Position numbers and translations under genes: made by a program
The notes under the pieces: generated by a model
What the model was told of the DNA's origin: nothing
The model's database searches: none
What the model saw: only the letters and a program-made list of their open reading frames with translations
DNA from: JADHOX01 sp038120515
GTDB taxonomy: Bacteria > Pseudomonadota > Alphaproteobacteria > Rickettsiales > JABIRX01
NCBI GenBank assembly: GCA_038120515.1
Contig: JAYOLW010000003.1
Coordinates: forward strand, 1-64,000
DNA: 64,000 nt
Direction of reading: 5' to 3'
Shown: piece after piece, positions 27,289 to 36,125 of the stretch
Layout of the letters: the number at the start of each line of letters is the position of its first letter
Numbering within the stretch: position 1 is the stretch's first letter

Positions 27289-29514
27289 TTATTCTTCTTT
27301 TAATACTTCTCTTCTTCCCGTGTTATTTGGCGGTGATACTACCCCCCTTTTCTCCATCTCTTCAACGATATTTGCAGATCTATTATATCCAATTCTTAAT
27401 TGTCTTTGAATATAACTAATTGAAACTTTTTTATCTTTCATGACAATTGCCACAGCTTTATTATAAAGATCATCACCTTCTTCATTATTTCCAATTCCTG
27501 ACTCAGAGACATCATCATCAGGACCAGCAGTAATAATATCTTCAACATAGGTCGGCGAACCTTGAGATTTCAGTTCTTTAGTAATTTCTGAAACTTCATT
27601 ATCACTAATAAATGGCCCATGTACTCTAATAATTTTGGAACCACCATGCATATAAAGCATATCACCCATACCTAGTAGTTGTTCAGCACCTTGATCGCCT
27701 AGAATTGTTCGAGAATCAATCTTTGAAGTTACTTGGAAACTAATCCTAGTTGGAAAATTTGCTTTAATTACGCCAGTGATTACATCTACTGATGGCCTTT
27801 GAGTTGCAATAATCATATGAATACCAGCAGCTCTAGCCATTTGAGCTATTCTTTGTAGATATGATTCGATTTCTTTACCAGCAACTATCATCAAATCCGC
27901 CATTTCATCAATAATTACAACAATAAAAGGTAACGATGTCATATCAAGCTCAACTTCTTCATATGTAGGGTTACCATTATTAGGGTCAAAACCGGTTTGT
28001 ACAGTTTTAGTTAATCTTTCACCATTCTTTTTAGCCTTTTCAATTTTTTGGTTATAGCCAGTAATATTCCTAACCCCTAGTGACGACATTAATTTGTAAC
28101 GATTTTCCATCTCAGTTACTACCCATCTTAAAACATGAATAGCCTTTTTAGGTTCTGTTATAACAGGTGACAATAAATGCGGAATTCCATCATAAACTGA
28201 CAATTCAAGCATCTTAGGATCAATCATAATAAACTTACATTGATCAGGAGATAATTTAAAAATAATCGATAAAATCATTGTATTAATAGCAACTGACTTA
28301 CCTGATCCAGTAGTTCCAGCAACTAGCAAATGTGGCATTTTACTTAGATCTGCCATTACTTCATCTCCACCGATATCTTGACCAAGTGCAAGAGGAAGAT
28401 TAAGGCCACTAGCTTTATATTCATCAGATTCTATAAGCTCTCTTAAATACACAGTTTTACGAGTTTTATTCGGCAATTCAATTCCAAGAGCGTTTCTACC
28501 AGGAATTACCGCAATTCTTGCTGATACTGCACTCATAGAACGTGCAACATCATCAGCCAAACCAATAATTCTAGATGATTTAACACCAGGAGCTGGCTCA
28601 AACTCAAATAATGTTACAACTGGCCCAGGTTTAATTGCACAAATTTTACCACTTATTCCAAAATCTTCGAGAGTTGATTGTAATTGTTTAGCAAGCGAAA
28701 CATTTACACCTAAATTCACAACCGATTGTTTTTGAGATGAATTAGCAGCAAGTAGTCCTACATCTGGAAGTTTATATTGAAAAAAAGATTGCGCATCGCC
28801 GACATCAAACTCTTTAGCCAGCTTCTTAATTTTAGTAGAGCTTTTAACAATTGTTGTATCAACATCTTTTATTCTTTTACGATGGAACATCTTCTCAAAA
28901 AACTCAGAAATAGTTGATTGAAAAAAATATTTAATTTTTAAAATGTTTTTAAAGATATTAATTGTGTTCTTGAAAAAATTTGCAAATAATTTATTGAAAA
29001 GTTTTCTGTAAAATTTAAAAGAAATATCTAAAGCTTCAGAAAGACAAATAAAAAACAAAATTATGGATGATGAAAAAATCGCTAATTCATTCATATGAAT
29101 TAATAATTTATCAAAAACAAAACTTCCTATATAACCACCATAGCTAATATGATCCCAACTTGATGAAACATCGAGTCGAGACATTAACAAAGCTAATAAA
29201 AACAAAGAAAAAATTCCATTTGCAGCTTTATATAAAAAGAAAATATCGTTTTTCTTAGACATAAAGAAAACACCCCAAACAAACAAATATATACCTATCA
29301 GGAATGATACTAAACCAAATGTTTCTAATGATAATGAAGCTAAAAAATTATATAATAAAAAAAAGAAATTCTTAAATGTTAAATCATTAAATATCAAATC
29401 AGAATTATCAAGCGGATGATAGGCAAAAAGAGACCCAACATAAACAATTGAAAATACTACAAATACAAATCCTAAAATTTCAAATGATCTAAGTTTAAAA
29501 AATTCCATATTCAT
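27289..29514 (-). CDS. ftsK: DNA translocase FtsK
   Basis: Septum-located motor that clears the chromosome termini at division. Four N-terminal membrane helices (about residues 12-165) are followed by a short linker and the RecA-like motor. The motor has Walker A LVAGTTGSGKSVAINTMI near 400 and Walker B FIVVIIDEMADLMIVAGKE near 520. The C-terminal gamma winged helix (VSISYIQRQLRIGYNRSANIVEEMEKRGVV) reads KOPS sites. About 740 residues, short for FtsK and typical of compact alphaproteobacteria. Adjacent TTG, ATG and ATG codons occur at 29517, 29514 and 29508; I use the ATG at 29514. Confidence 0.97.
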   Translation of the reverse strand: MNMEFFKLRSFEILGFVFVVFSIVYVGSLFAYHPLDNSDLIFNDLTFKNFFFLLYNFLASLSLETFGLVSFLIGIYLFVWGVFFMSKKNDIFFLYKAANGIFSLFLLALLMSRLDVSSSWDHISYGGYIGSFVFDKLLIHMNELAIFSSSIILFFICLSEALDISFKFYRKLFNKLFANFFKNTINIFKNILKIKYFFQSTISEFFEKMFHRKRIKDVDTTIVKSSTKIKKLAKEFDVGDAQSFFQYKLPDVGLLAANSSQKQSVVNLGVNVSLAKQLQSTLEDFGISGKICAIKPGPVVTLFEFEPAPGVKSSRIIGLADDVARSMSAVSARIAVIPGRNALGIELPNKTRKTVYLRELIESDEYKASGLNLPLALGQDIGGDEVMADLSKMPHLLVAGTTGSGKSVAINTMILSIIFKLSPDQCKFIMIDPKMLELSVYDGIPHLLSPVITEPKKAIHVLRWVVTEMENRYKLMSSLGVRNITGYNQKIEKAKKNGERLTKTVQTGFDPNNGNPTYEEVELDMTSLPFIVVIIDEMADLMIVAGKEIESYLQRIAQMARAAGIHMIIATQRPSVDVITGVIKANFPTRISFQVTSKIDSRTILGDQGAEQLLGMGDMLYMHGGSKIIRVHGPFISDNEVSEITKELKSQGSPTYVEDIITAGPDDDVSESGIGNNEEGDDLYNKAVAIVMKDKKVSISYIQRQLRIGYNRSANIVEEMEKRGVVSPPNNTGRREVLKEE

Positions 29515-29707
29515 CAATAAATTTCAAGGATTGGTGTTAGATAATTTTTGTATTTAGTGCAAGCTATAAATATATTTTAAAACATCATATATCATTTTAT
29601 CCTTTCTTCTAACCATTTAATCTATTACTACTTGAAATATTCTTTACATCTTATTGATTATAACGTAAAAAATTGTCATTTAGAAAATATAATTAATAAC
29701 ATCAGAA

Positions 29708-31087
29708 ATGCTTGCGAAAGATAACAAGATCTTATATATCAATTTTACCGATGATTTAAAAGATTCAGTTCGATCATATCTTGATGAGAACAATAAAGAC
29801 AGCATTTCAAAAGCATTAAAAATTATTAACCAAGTTCACTACTCAGATATTGCGGCATTTGTTAGCGAAATAAATTATGACAGAAAAAATACTTTTTTAT
29901 CAAATTTTTATGATGCTATAGACCCCTTATTTTTAACAAAATTTAATGACCTTGTTTTAGAAGAAGTTATAGAAATTCTAGGGAGTGTCAATATTGCAAG
30001 GATACTTTCAAAACTTGATAGTAATGAAGTACTAGATATTATCGAAGATTTAGACAGATCATACCAAGAAGAAATCCTAGAAATAATTTCTCAAAAAATA
30101 AAAGATGAAGTTGAAATTGGCCTAAAATATGATGAAGATGCAGCTGGTCGTTATATGGATCGGGATTTCTTATCAGTAAACAAATCCTGGAATGTAGCTA
30201 AGATCAAACAATTCCTTACAACAAACAAACAAAAAATTGATGATGATTTATTTGTATTATTTGTCATAGACAACCTTCATCAACCTCAGGGTTTAATTTT
30301 AATAAGTGATCTTTTTAAATTTAATGATGACGATCTGGCCAAAGACATAATGCATAACCATTTCTACAAAGTTAATGTTGATTGTGATATAGACACTCTA
30401 ATTGCTCTCTTTAAAAAATATTCTCTTAAATCAGTAGCTGTCACAGACAAGTATAATCATATGATTGGGATAATTAATTTATATGATATAGTTGAGATAA
30501 TTGATGAAAACGCCGAAGACGATATTCTACATCTAGGTGGACTAGCCGAATCTGATATCTTTGCTTCTATACACAAAACATTTAAACAAAGACTACCTTG
30601 GCTTTGTATTAACTTAATTACTGCTATTATAGCATCTATTGTGATAGGAGTTTTTGATGAGTCTATAGAAAAACTTGTAGCCCTTGCAATACTAATGCCA
30701 ATAATAGCTTCAATGGGTGGCAATGCCGGTACTCAATCGGTTACTATTGCCGTGAGAGCTCTAGCAACACAAGAGCTTACATCTGAAAATTATTTAAAAA
30801 TTATTATAAAAGAAAGCCTGATTGGATTTTCAAATGGTTTAATTTTCGGACTTTTTTGCATGGTTTGTGTATATTATTTCTTTGAAAATATAAATTTGGC
30901 AATTTTATTCGCCTTTGCCACTATTATAACGCTTACAATAGCAGGGTTATCAGGTTCTGTGATACCAATCATAATACATAGATTCAAACTCGATCCGGCA
31001 ATATCCTCTGGCATAATTCTAACAACCATTACAGATGTGGTAGCATTCTTTGTATTTCTTGGCTTCGCCAACTTATTTATTTTCTAA
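29708..31087 (+). CDS. mgtE: magnesium transporter MgtE
   Basis: Mg2+-gated channel of the inner membrane. Domains in order: an N-terminal MgtE_N helical domain (about 30-130, with LDSNEVLDIIEDLDRSYQEEIL), a CBS pair (about 135-265), the plug helix, and about five membrane helices from residue 285. The family signature MPIIASMGGNAGTQSVTIAVRAL lies near 330. The 459 residues are standard. First of a run with mreD-like and mrdA genes, 5 bases upstream of the next. No Mg-sensing leader RNA was recognised in the 190-base upstream spacer. Confidence 0.95.
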   Translation: MLAKDNKILYINFTDDLKDSVRSYLDENNKDSISKALKIINQVHYSDIAAFVSEINYDRKNTFLSNFYDAIDPLFLTKFNDLVLEEVIEILGSVNIARILSKLDSNEVLDIIEDLDRSYQEEILEIISQKIKDEVEIGLKYDEDAAGRYMDRDFLSVNKSWNVAKIKQFLTTNKQKIDDDLFVLFVIDNLHQPQGLILISDLFKFNDDDLAKDIMHNHFYKVNVDCDIDTLIALFKKYSLKSVAVTDKYNHMIGIINLYDIVEIIDENAEDDILHLGGLAESDIFASIHKTFKQRLPWLCINLITAIIASIVIGVFDESIEKLVALAILMPIIASMGGNAGTQSVTIAVRALATQELTSENYLKIIIKESLIGFSNGLIFGLFCMVCVYYFFENINLAILFAFATIITLTIAGLSGSVIPIIIHRFKLDPAISSGIILTTITDVVAFFVFLGFANLFIF

Positions 31088-31092
31088 TTAAT

Positions 31093-31602
31093 ATGTCAAT
31101 AATACCAGTTTTTACTTTTTATACTATTTGTTATTTGTTGGTAATTTTTAGCTATTTACCTTCTTTACTAAGTATTTTTAATGGAATTTTTCCAATTTTC
31201 GAAACTGCATTAGCCTTTTTTTTTATTACTCACAAACGCAAATATATCAGTTATTTTTTTCTTCTATTTATCTTTTTAATGATTGATACAATTCAAAATA
31301 ATATTGTTGGCACAACAGCCTTAATATTCTTTTTATCAATGACGATAATGAAAGCCTGCAAGCAATTATTTTTATTTGAAAGATTCAATGAATTATGGAT
31401 TGGCTATTGTTTTTTCTGTTTATTAGTTTTTGCTTTAAATTTTTTGATAAATAATTTTGCTTTAAATGACATTGGCTTTTCAATCGACCTCATTATAAAA
31501 CTAAGTTTGACTATTTTGTTTTATCCAATTTATGACTATATTATTTTTGCTTTATACAACAAAACTATAATGAAATATCACAATGAGAAATATCTCATAT
31601 AA
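31093..31602 (+). CDS. mreD: MreD-like rod-shape membrane protein
   Basis: A 169-residue, almost wholly hydrophobic protein with about five to six helices and few charged residues except in short loops. MreD proteins have low sequence conservation. The identification rests on size, helix pattern and position: the gene overlaps the PBP2 gene mrdA by 20 bases, matching the common mreD-mrdA order. Its expected partners mreB and mreC are not in the window; mgtE sits upstream instead. Another small membrane protein cannot be excluded. Confidence 0.65.
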   Translation: MSIIPVFTFYTICYLLVIFSYLPSLLSIFNGIFPIFETALAFFFITHKRKYISYFFLLFIFLMIDTIQNNIVGTTALIFFLSMTIMKACKQLFLFERFNELWIGYCFFCLLVFALNFLINNFALNDIGFSIDLIIKLSLTILFYPIYDYIIFALYNKTIMKYHNEKYLI

Positions 31603-33379
31603 GCAAAAACTTTTCACAAGAAGATTATTTATTGTTACAATTACAAAAGTTGTATTAACTTCTGTTATATTGCTTAGATTAATATATCTTCAAGTTTTTA
31701 ATTTCGCAAAATTTCGAACTAGATCTGATAGCAATCGAATTAAAAGCTTTGTTACACCACCGCTAAGAGGCGAAATCACAGATACAAATAATAACAAATT
31801 AGCTACTAATACAACATATTATCGAATTCTTCTTAATCAGGATCGATCTACAAATATTTCAGATATAATAACTAAAATTGCCAAACTTTTACAAATTCAA
31901 GAATCTGAAGTATTTTATAACTCATCTTCATCGAAGAGAAAATCATCTGATGGCTATGTTTTAATTCATGAAAATCTAACCTGGCAAGAAGTTGCGAGAA
32001 TCGAGGTCAATATAAAGTCTTTACCTGGTATATATATAGAAAAAGCGCAAAGACGATATTATCCCTTTAACGAAATTTCAGCATTAGTGGTTGGCTATGT
32101 TGCAAGCGTTAGTGAAAAAGAACTTAAAAAAAGCAAAAATGCACTTCTAAGTCACCCAGACTTTAAAATTGGTAAATCTGGTATAGAAAAAAGCTTTGAG
32201 AATTATTTAAGAGGCAAAGCTGGCCTAAAACATTTAGAAGTCGATGCATATGGATATAAAGTTAGAAACCTAACTCTTAATAGCTCAAAAGAAGAAATCC
32301 CTGGAGAAAATTTAAAACTAACCTTAAATATTGAGCTTCAAAAATATACGATGAGCCTACTTAAAGATAAACGCGCATCAGTTTCATTAATTGATATTAA
32401 TACAGGTAATATTCTTGTTATGGCATCTTCTCCAAGCTTTAATGCTAATGATTTTGTTGTTGGAATTAACAATGATAATTGGGAACAACTAATTAATAAC
32501 CCAGGAAAACCTTTACAAAACAAAGCTATTACAAATCAATATCCTCCAGGATCAATATTTAAAGTAATAGTTGCATTAGCTGGGTTAAAACAAGGCTTTA
32601 ATCCAAAACAAGAATTTAACTGCTCTGGAAAAGTAAAATTAGGAAGAAGATATTATCATTGCTGGAAAGAAAATGGTCATGGATCATTAAACCTTGAAGA
32701 TGCAATTAAACACTCATGTAACATTTATTTTTATCAATTATCAAGAGAAGTTGGCATAGATAATATTGCTAAGATAGCCAAACAATTTGGCTTAGGTGAG
32801 AAAGTCGATATCCCCCTTCCTGAACAAAACTCAGGTTTTATACCTACAAAAGAATGGAAGCGCAAAACTCTAAAACAGCCCTGGGTTGTTGGCGACACTT
32901 TTAATAGCGCTATAGGACAAGGATATGTTCAAGCCACCAATATACAATTAGCAAACCTTTCAGCAAAAATAGCAAGCAATACAAATATACAACCTCAAAT
33001 AATAAATAATAACCAAATAACCAATTTTGAATCACTTAATATTGATCCTGAACATCTAAAAACAATTCACAAAGGTTTATATAAAGTCGTCAATGAAAAA
33101 GATGGCACAGCCTATTATAGCAGAATTAAAAACCACAAGTTTCAAATGGCTGGAAAAACAGGCACCTCCCAAGTAGTAGCACTAGAACATAATAAAGACA
33201 AAGAATTTAAAGACATTGAATTTAATCAAAGAAATCATGCATTATTTATGGGTTATGCACCATTTTACAAGCCAAGATTTGCAATATCAGTTATAGTTGA
33301 ACATGCTGGTGCAGGATCGGTTGCAGCAGCGCCTTTGGCTAGACTGATATTATATAAAGCACAAAAATTAATACAATAA
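31583..33379 (+). CDS. mrdA: penicillin-binding protein 2 (elongation transpeptidase)
   Basis: Cross-links peptidoglycan during rod elongation. The 598 residues show one N-terminal membrane helix (IVTITKVVLTSVILLRLIYL). A dimerisation domain follows with RGEITDTNNNKLATN, then a transpeptidase domain with SxxK in PPGSIFKVIVAL near residue 325, SxN in HSCNIYFYQ near 378 and KTG in MAGKTGTSQV near 530. Translationally coupled to mreD. A strong terminator follows 9 bases after the stop. Confidence 0.96.
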   Translation: MRNISYKQKLFTRRLFIVTITKVVLTSVILLRLIYLQVFNFAKFRTRSDSNRIKSFVTPPLRGEITDTNNNKLATNTTYYRILLNQDRSTNISDIITKIAKLLQIQESEVFYNSSSSKRKSSDGYVLIHENLTWQEVARIEVNIKSLPGIYIEKAQRRYYPFNEISALVVGYVASVSEKELKKSKNALLSHPDFKIGKSGIEKSFENYLRGKAGLKHLEVDAYGYKVRNLTLNSSKEEIPGENLKLTLNIELQKYTMSLLKDKRASVSLIDINTGNILVMASSPSFNANDFVVGINNDNWEQLINNPGKPLQNKAITNQYPPGSIFKVIVALAGLKQGFNPKQEFNCSGKVKLGRRYYHCWKENGHGSLNLEDAIKHSCNIYFYQLSREVGIDNIAKIAKQFGLGEKVDIPLPEQNSGFIPTKEWKRKTLKQPWVVGDTFNSAIGQGYVQATNIQLANLSAKIASNTNIQPQIINNNQITNFESLNIDPEHLKTIHKGLYKVVNEKDGTAYYSRIKNHKFQMAGKTGTSQVVALEHNKDKEFKDIEFNQRNHALFMGYAPFYKPRFAISVIVEHAGAGSVAAAPLARLILYKAQKLIQ

Positions 33380-33388
33380 TCAAAATAA

Positions 33389-33419
33389 AAGCAAGGGCTT
33401 ACACAAAAAGCCCTTGCTT
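33389..33419. terminator. bidirectional intrinsic terminator
   Basis: A perfect 12-bp stem (AAGCAAGGGCTT / AAGCCCTTGCTT, loop ACACAAA) is flanked by T-rich sequence on one side and A-rich sequence on the other. It can therefore stop transcription from mrdA and from the opposite direction behind the gene ending at 33444. The clearest terminator in the window. Confidence 0.92.
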
Positions 33420-33443
33420 AGTTTTAAGAATTAAACCCGAAAA

Positions 33444-33923
33444 TTATAAATAAGATGTAATTGTTCCAGGAACATATGATACAGCAACATACTGTGTATC
33501 AATATGGTAACTAGTATTATAATCTAAACTTTGATTAACTATACCTGTTATAGTCATATTATTAACACCATTGTTGCATGACTCAAAATTCAAAGTAAGG
33601 TTAACTCCAGTATTAACATTATCAGGAGTTTTTAATGGTACAGATATATCATTAGGAATATTATAACTAACTCCATTATAGTTTATATAGCATGAAAAGC
33701 TTCTACTTACATTTGCAACAATATCATAACCAGAAACTGTATCAATAGAATCATTTATTATTAAATTTTCGAAAATTACAACTCCACCATTTTCAAATGT
33801 AATCTCAATATCAGCAGCAGTTGAAAGTTCAATATCAAAATTTGTGCTATCGGTATAACTACCAGCATGGGAAACAAAAGAATAAAGGGTAAGAAATAAA
33901 TAATTTAATAGATAAAACCTCAT
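33444..33923 (-). CDS. secreted beta-rich orphan protein
   Basis: The frame is open further upstream, but the ATG at 33923 starts a clear signal peptide (MRFYLLNYLFLTLYSFVSHA, cleavage before GS). It has the best Shine-Dalgarno sequence in the window (GAGG, about 5 bases before the ATG), giving 159 residues. The mature part is about 140 residues, rich in Asn, Thr, Ile, Val and Ser with alternating hydrophobics. Two Cys (in FSCYINY and ESCNNG) probably form a disulfide. It resembles small exported beta-sandwich proteins of the pilin-like or DUF4402-like kind in general appearance only. Function unknown. Confidence 0.78.
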   Translation of the reverse strand: MRFYLLNYLFLTLYSFVSHAGSYTDSTNFDIELSTAADIEITFENGGVVIFENLIINDSIDTVSGYDIVANVSRSFSCYINYNGVSYNIPNDISVPLKTPDNVNTGVNLTLNFESCNNGVNNMTITGIVNQSLDYNTSYHIDTQYVAVSYVPGTITSYL

Positions 33924-34003
33924 ATAACCTCGTAAAAGATGATTTTCTAATACTACATCAAAAAACACGCAAAGTCAAAGAAATGTTGCAAAATTGTAAC
34001 TAA

Positions 34004-34078
34004 TGGTGACCCCTACGGGATTTGAACCCGTGTTGCAAGCGTGAAAGGCTTGTGTCCTAACCACTAGACGAAGGGGCC
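34004..34078 (-). tRNA. tRNA-Glu(TTC)
   Basis: Minus-strand 75-base gene with encoded CCA. Acceptor stem GGCCCCT/AGGGGTC; anticodon stem CAAGC/GCTTG with loop CTTTCAC, anticodon TTC. The T loop reads TTCAAAT. Nearly identical in backbone to the tRNA-Glu(CTC) at 41541. Confidence 0.97.
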
Positions 34079-34100
34079 AGTGGAAAATAAAGAGTAAGCA

Positions 34101-34128
34101 TTAATAAATTAAACTATATAAAGTTCAA
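34101..34128 (-). promoter_or_regulatory. promoter of tRNA-Glu(TTC)
   Basis: On the minus strand TTGAAC (-35) and TATTAA (-10, 4 of 6) lie 16 bases apart. The -10 ends 22 bases before the tRNA 5' end, just downstream of pyrF. Confidence 0.5.
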
Positions 34129-34146
34129 GAAATTTTAAACAAAAAA

Positions 34147-34848
34147 TTATCGCAAAATTGATTTATATATTTCAGAACAAATTTGCACAGGATTATCACT
34201 ATTTGTTATAGACCTTCCAATCACTAAGTAGTTTGAACCGGATTTAATAGCCTGATTAGGTGACATTACTCTTTTTTGATCGGAAATGTCATTATTTTGT
34301 ATTTCTTGCTCTAACCTTATACCAGGAGTAACAAACTCTAATTTTTTATTAGAATTAAAAGTAGCAACCTCATGAGCAGAACAAACAATAGCATCAAGAC
34401 CAGATATTTCTGCTAGTTTATAAAGATTATGAACCTGATCAAGAGCAGAATATTTAAAACCTACTTCCTTAAGATCAGAATTATTTAGTGATGTTAACAC
34501 TGTTACTCCCAACAATTTAACATTTTTATCAGTTTCGTCTCTAGCACGCTTTGCAGCTTTAAGCATTTCTAGCCCCCCAGACAAATGAATAGTTAACATA
34601 TCAATGTTAAGTTTACATAACTCAGAAACTGACCTATAAATAGTGTTTGGAATATCATGCAATTTTAAATCCAAAAAAACTTTATAGCCTCTATTCGTAA
34701 ACTGCAAAACTCCTTCCGGACCATATTTTGAAAAAAATTCCAAACCTAATTTGAAGCTATATACATAATCAGAAATTGATTCAGACAATTTTAATAATTT
34801 TTCAATATCAACATCATCTAATGCAACTATTATTGGAGAATTTGACAT
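34147..34848 (-). CDS. pyrF: orotidine 5'-phosphate decarboxylase
   Basis: Last step of UMP synthesis. The 233-residue TIM barrel has IIVALDDVDIEK at the first strand, the catalytic Asp-Lys-Asp array in FLDLKLHDIPNTIYRSV near residue 60, MLTIHLSGG, and the late VTPGIRLE and YLVIGRSIT phosphate-binding loops. The ATG lies only 13 bases behind the 3' end of tRNA-Cys on the same strand, so the tRNA promoter probably drives both. Confidence 0.97.
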   Translation of the reverse strand: MSNSPIIVALDDVDIEKLLKLSESISDYVYSFKLGLEFFSKYGPEGVLQFTNRGYKVFLDLKLHDIPNTIYRSVSELCKLNIDMLTIHLSGGLEMLKAAKRARDETDKNVKLLGVTVLTSLNNSDLKEVGFKYSALDQVHNLYKLAEISGLDAIVCSAHEVATFNSNKKLEFVTPGIRLEQEIQNNDISDQKRVMSPNQAIKSGSNYLVIGRSITNSDNPVQICSEIYKSILR

Positions 34849-34861
34849 ATAATCGTTTAAT

Positions 34862-34935
34862 TGGAGGCCGGAGGCAGAATCGAACTGCCGATGGAGGATT
34901 TGCAGTCCACTGCATTACCACTTTGCTACCCGGCC
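34862..34935 (-). tRNA. tRNA-Cys(GCA)
   Basis: Minus-strand 74-base gene with encoded CCA and the U73 discriminator usual for tRNA-Cys. Acceptor stem GGCCGGG/TCCGGCC with one G-U; anticodon loop CTGCAAA, anticodon GCA. The anticodon stem GTGGA/TCCTC holds one T-T mismatch. Confidence 0.96.
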
Positions 34936-34950
34936 AATTAAAGAATTTGG

Positions 34951-34979
34951 TTTGTATTTAGAAAATTGAACTCAGTCAA
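34951..34979 (-). promoter_or_regulatory. promoter of tRNA-Cys and probably pyrF
   Basis: On the minus strand TTGACT (-35, 5 of 6) and TACAAA (-10, 4 of 6) are separated by exactly 17 bases. The -10 ends 15 bases before the tRNA 5' end. Confidence 0.65.
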
Positions 34980-34992
34980 GACTATTTTTAAA

Positions 34993-35433
34993 TTAATCAT
35001 CCAATTCTTCACCATAATATTCAACGCTATTACTACCAGTCTCATGCATTACAAGCCTATAAAGCAAATTTCCGGGCAATTCTTTTGCTAGTAATTTCCA
35101 TATTACCACAATAATATTTTCAGCTGTTGGATTTAAAACCTTAAAAATATCTACATCTTTATTTAGATGTTTATGATCCAAAAGATCAACAATATGTTTA
35201 TTTACAATATCTTTAAGTATCGTTAAATTTAATAACATTCCGGTTTCTTCAGATATTGGACCTTTTAGAGTTACCTCTAAGACATAATTATGACCATGAC
35301 CGTTAGGATTGTAGCATTTACCATATAAATTCTGATTTTCCTCTACTGACAAATTTTCATTTAATAGTCTATGAGCAGAAGAAAACTCAATTTTTTTTGT
35401 AATATAAACTATAGGCCGTTTTCCAAATTTCAT
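34993..35433 (-). CDS. 6-pyruvoyl-tetrahydropterin synthase-type enzyme (PTPS-II motif)
   Basis: Member of the QueD/PTPS T-fold family, which acts on dihydroneopterin triphosphate. Zinc ligands are His in SSAHRL and HGH. The key motif is CYNPNGHGHNY, that is Cys-x5-HGH. This form belongs to PTPS-II of tetrahydrobiopterin synthesis, whereas QueD has Cys-x3-HGH. Other segments also look eukaryote-like: TGMLLNLTILKDIV, LLDHKHLNKDV, and PTAENIIVVIWK with the catalytic Glu in MHETGSNSVEYYGE. The 146 residues fit. Its start overlaps the end of an SDR gene by 4 bases (ATGA). A queuosine role is not excluded, but the motif favours a biopterin-type product. Confidence 0.88.
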   Translation of the reverse strand: MKFGKRPIVYITKKIEFSSAHRLLNENLSVEENQNLYGKCYNPNGHGHNYVLEVTLKGPISEETGMLLNLTILKDIVNKHIVDLLDHKHLNKDVDIFKVLNPTAENIIVVIWKLLAKELPGNLLYRLVMHETGSNSVEYYGEELDD

Positions 35434-36119
35434 AAATTAGTATTTAAAGGTATTACAGCACCTGACATATGTCCCGATCGAGAATTATCTGCTAAAAATT
35501 CAATAATAGTTGCAACATCAAATGGTTCCGTCCTAGATTTCAATCCAGGAGCAGCTTTTTCAAGCATATCAGTATTAACAGCACCCGGAGCAATAGCATT
35601 AATTCTAATGTTTTTTTCCTTAGCTTCAACAGATAAAATCTCAGTTAAACCAGCAACTGCATATTTCGAAATTGAATAAGCACTAAAACCTTTGAATTTT
35701 TCATAACCAGGAATTCCACCAAGAGATGATATATTAATTATAGAACCACCTTTATTCATATATTTAAAAGCTTGTTTTATTGTAAATATACAGCTTTTAA
35801 AATTTGTATTCATTACATTATCAAAATCCTCAATTGCCATCGATTCAAACATTTGATTAGCAATAATTGCAGCAGCATTTACCAATACATCAATACCACC
35901 AAATTTATTTTGCGTTTTATGAAAAAGCTTTTCAACATCCCTATAGTTGCTAACGTCACATTTTAGAACCAGCACTGATGTTGGTAATAATAATTTTGCC
36001 TTTGCAATATTATCTTCATTGCTTGAACAGACACAAACATCATACCCTTTATCATGAAGAAGCTTTGCAGTGCTTAAACCAATTCCTTTTGTACCTCCTG
36101 TAATTATTGCAACCGGCAT
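35430..36119 (-). CDS. short-chain dehydrogenase/reductase coupled to the PTPS gene
   Basis: Classical SDR of 229 residues. Cofactor motif TGGTKGIGLSTAKLL (TGxxxGIG), NAA in LVNAAAIIANQMF, Ser in NISSLGGIPG, and catalytic YSISK near residue 148. The stop overlaps the start of the PTPS gene, so the pair is translationally coupled. Paired with a PTPS-II-type enzyme, a pterin reductase (sepiapterin-reductase-like) role is the obvious hypothesis. A FabG-like or sugar/alcohol substrate is equally compatible with the sequence alone. Confidence 0.9.
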   Translation of the reverse strand: MPVAIITGGTKGIGLSTAKLLHDKGYDVCVCSSNEDNIAKAKLLLPTSVLVLKCDVSNYRDVEKLFHKTQNKFGGIDVLVNAAAIIANQMFESMAIEDFDNVMNTNFKSCIFTIKQAFKYMNKGGSIINISSLGGIPGYEKFKGFSAYSISKYAVAGLTEILSVEAKEKNIRINAIAPGAVNTDMLEKAAPGLKSRTEPFDVATIIEFLADNSRSGHMSGAVIPLNTNL

Positions 36120-36125
36120 ATTAAA

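Noticed and set aside
29518..29707. Possible Mg-sensing riboswitch or promoter (TTGTCA...TATAAT) ahead of mgtE
   Set aside because: TTGTCA and TATAAT are only 9 bases apart and no conserved riboswitch core was seen; the spacer is plain AT-rich sequence.
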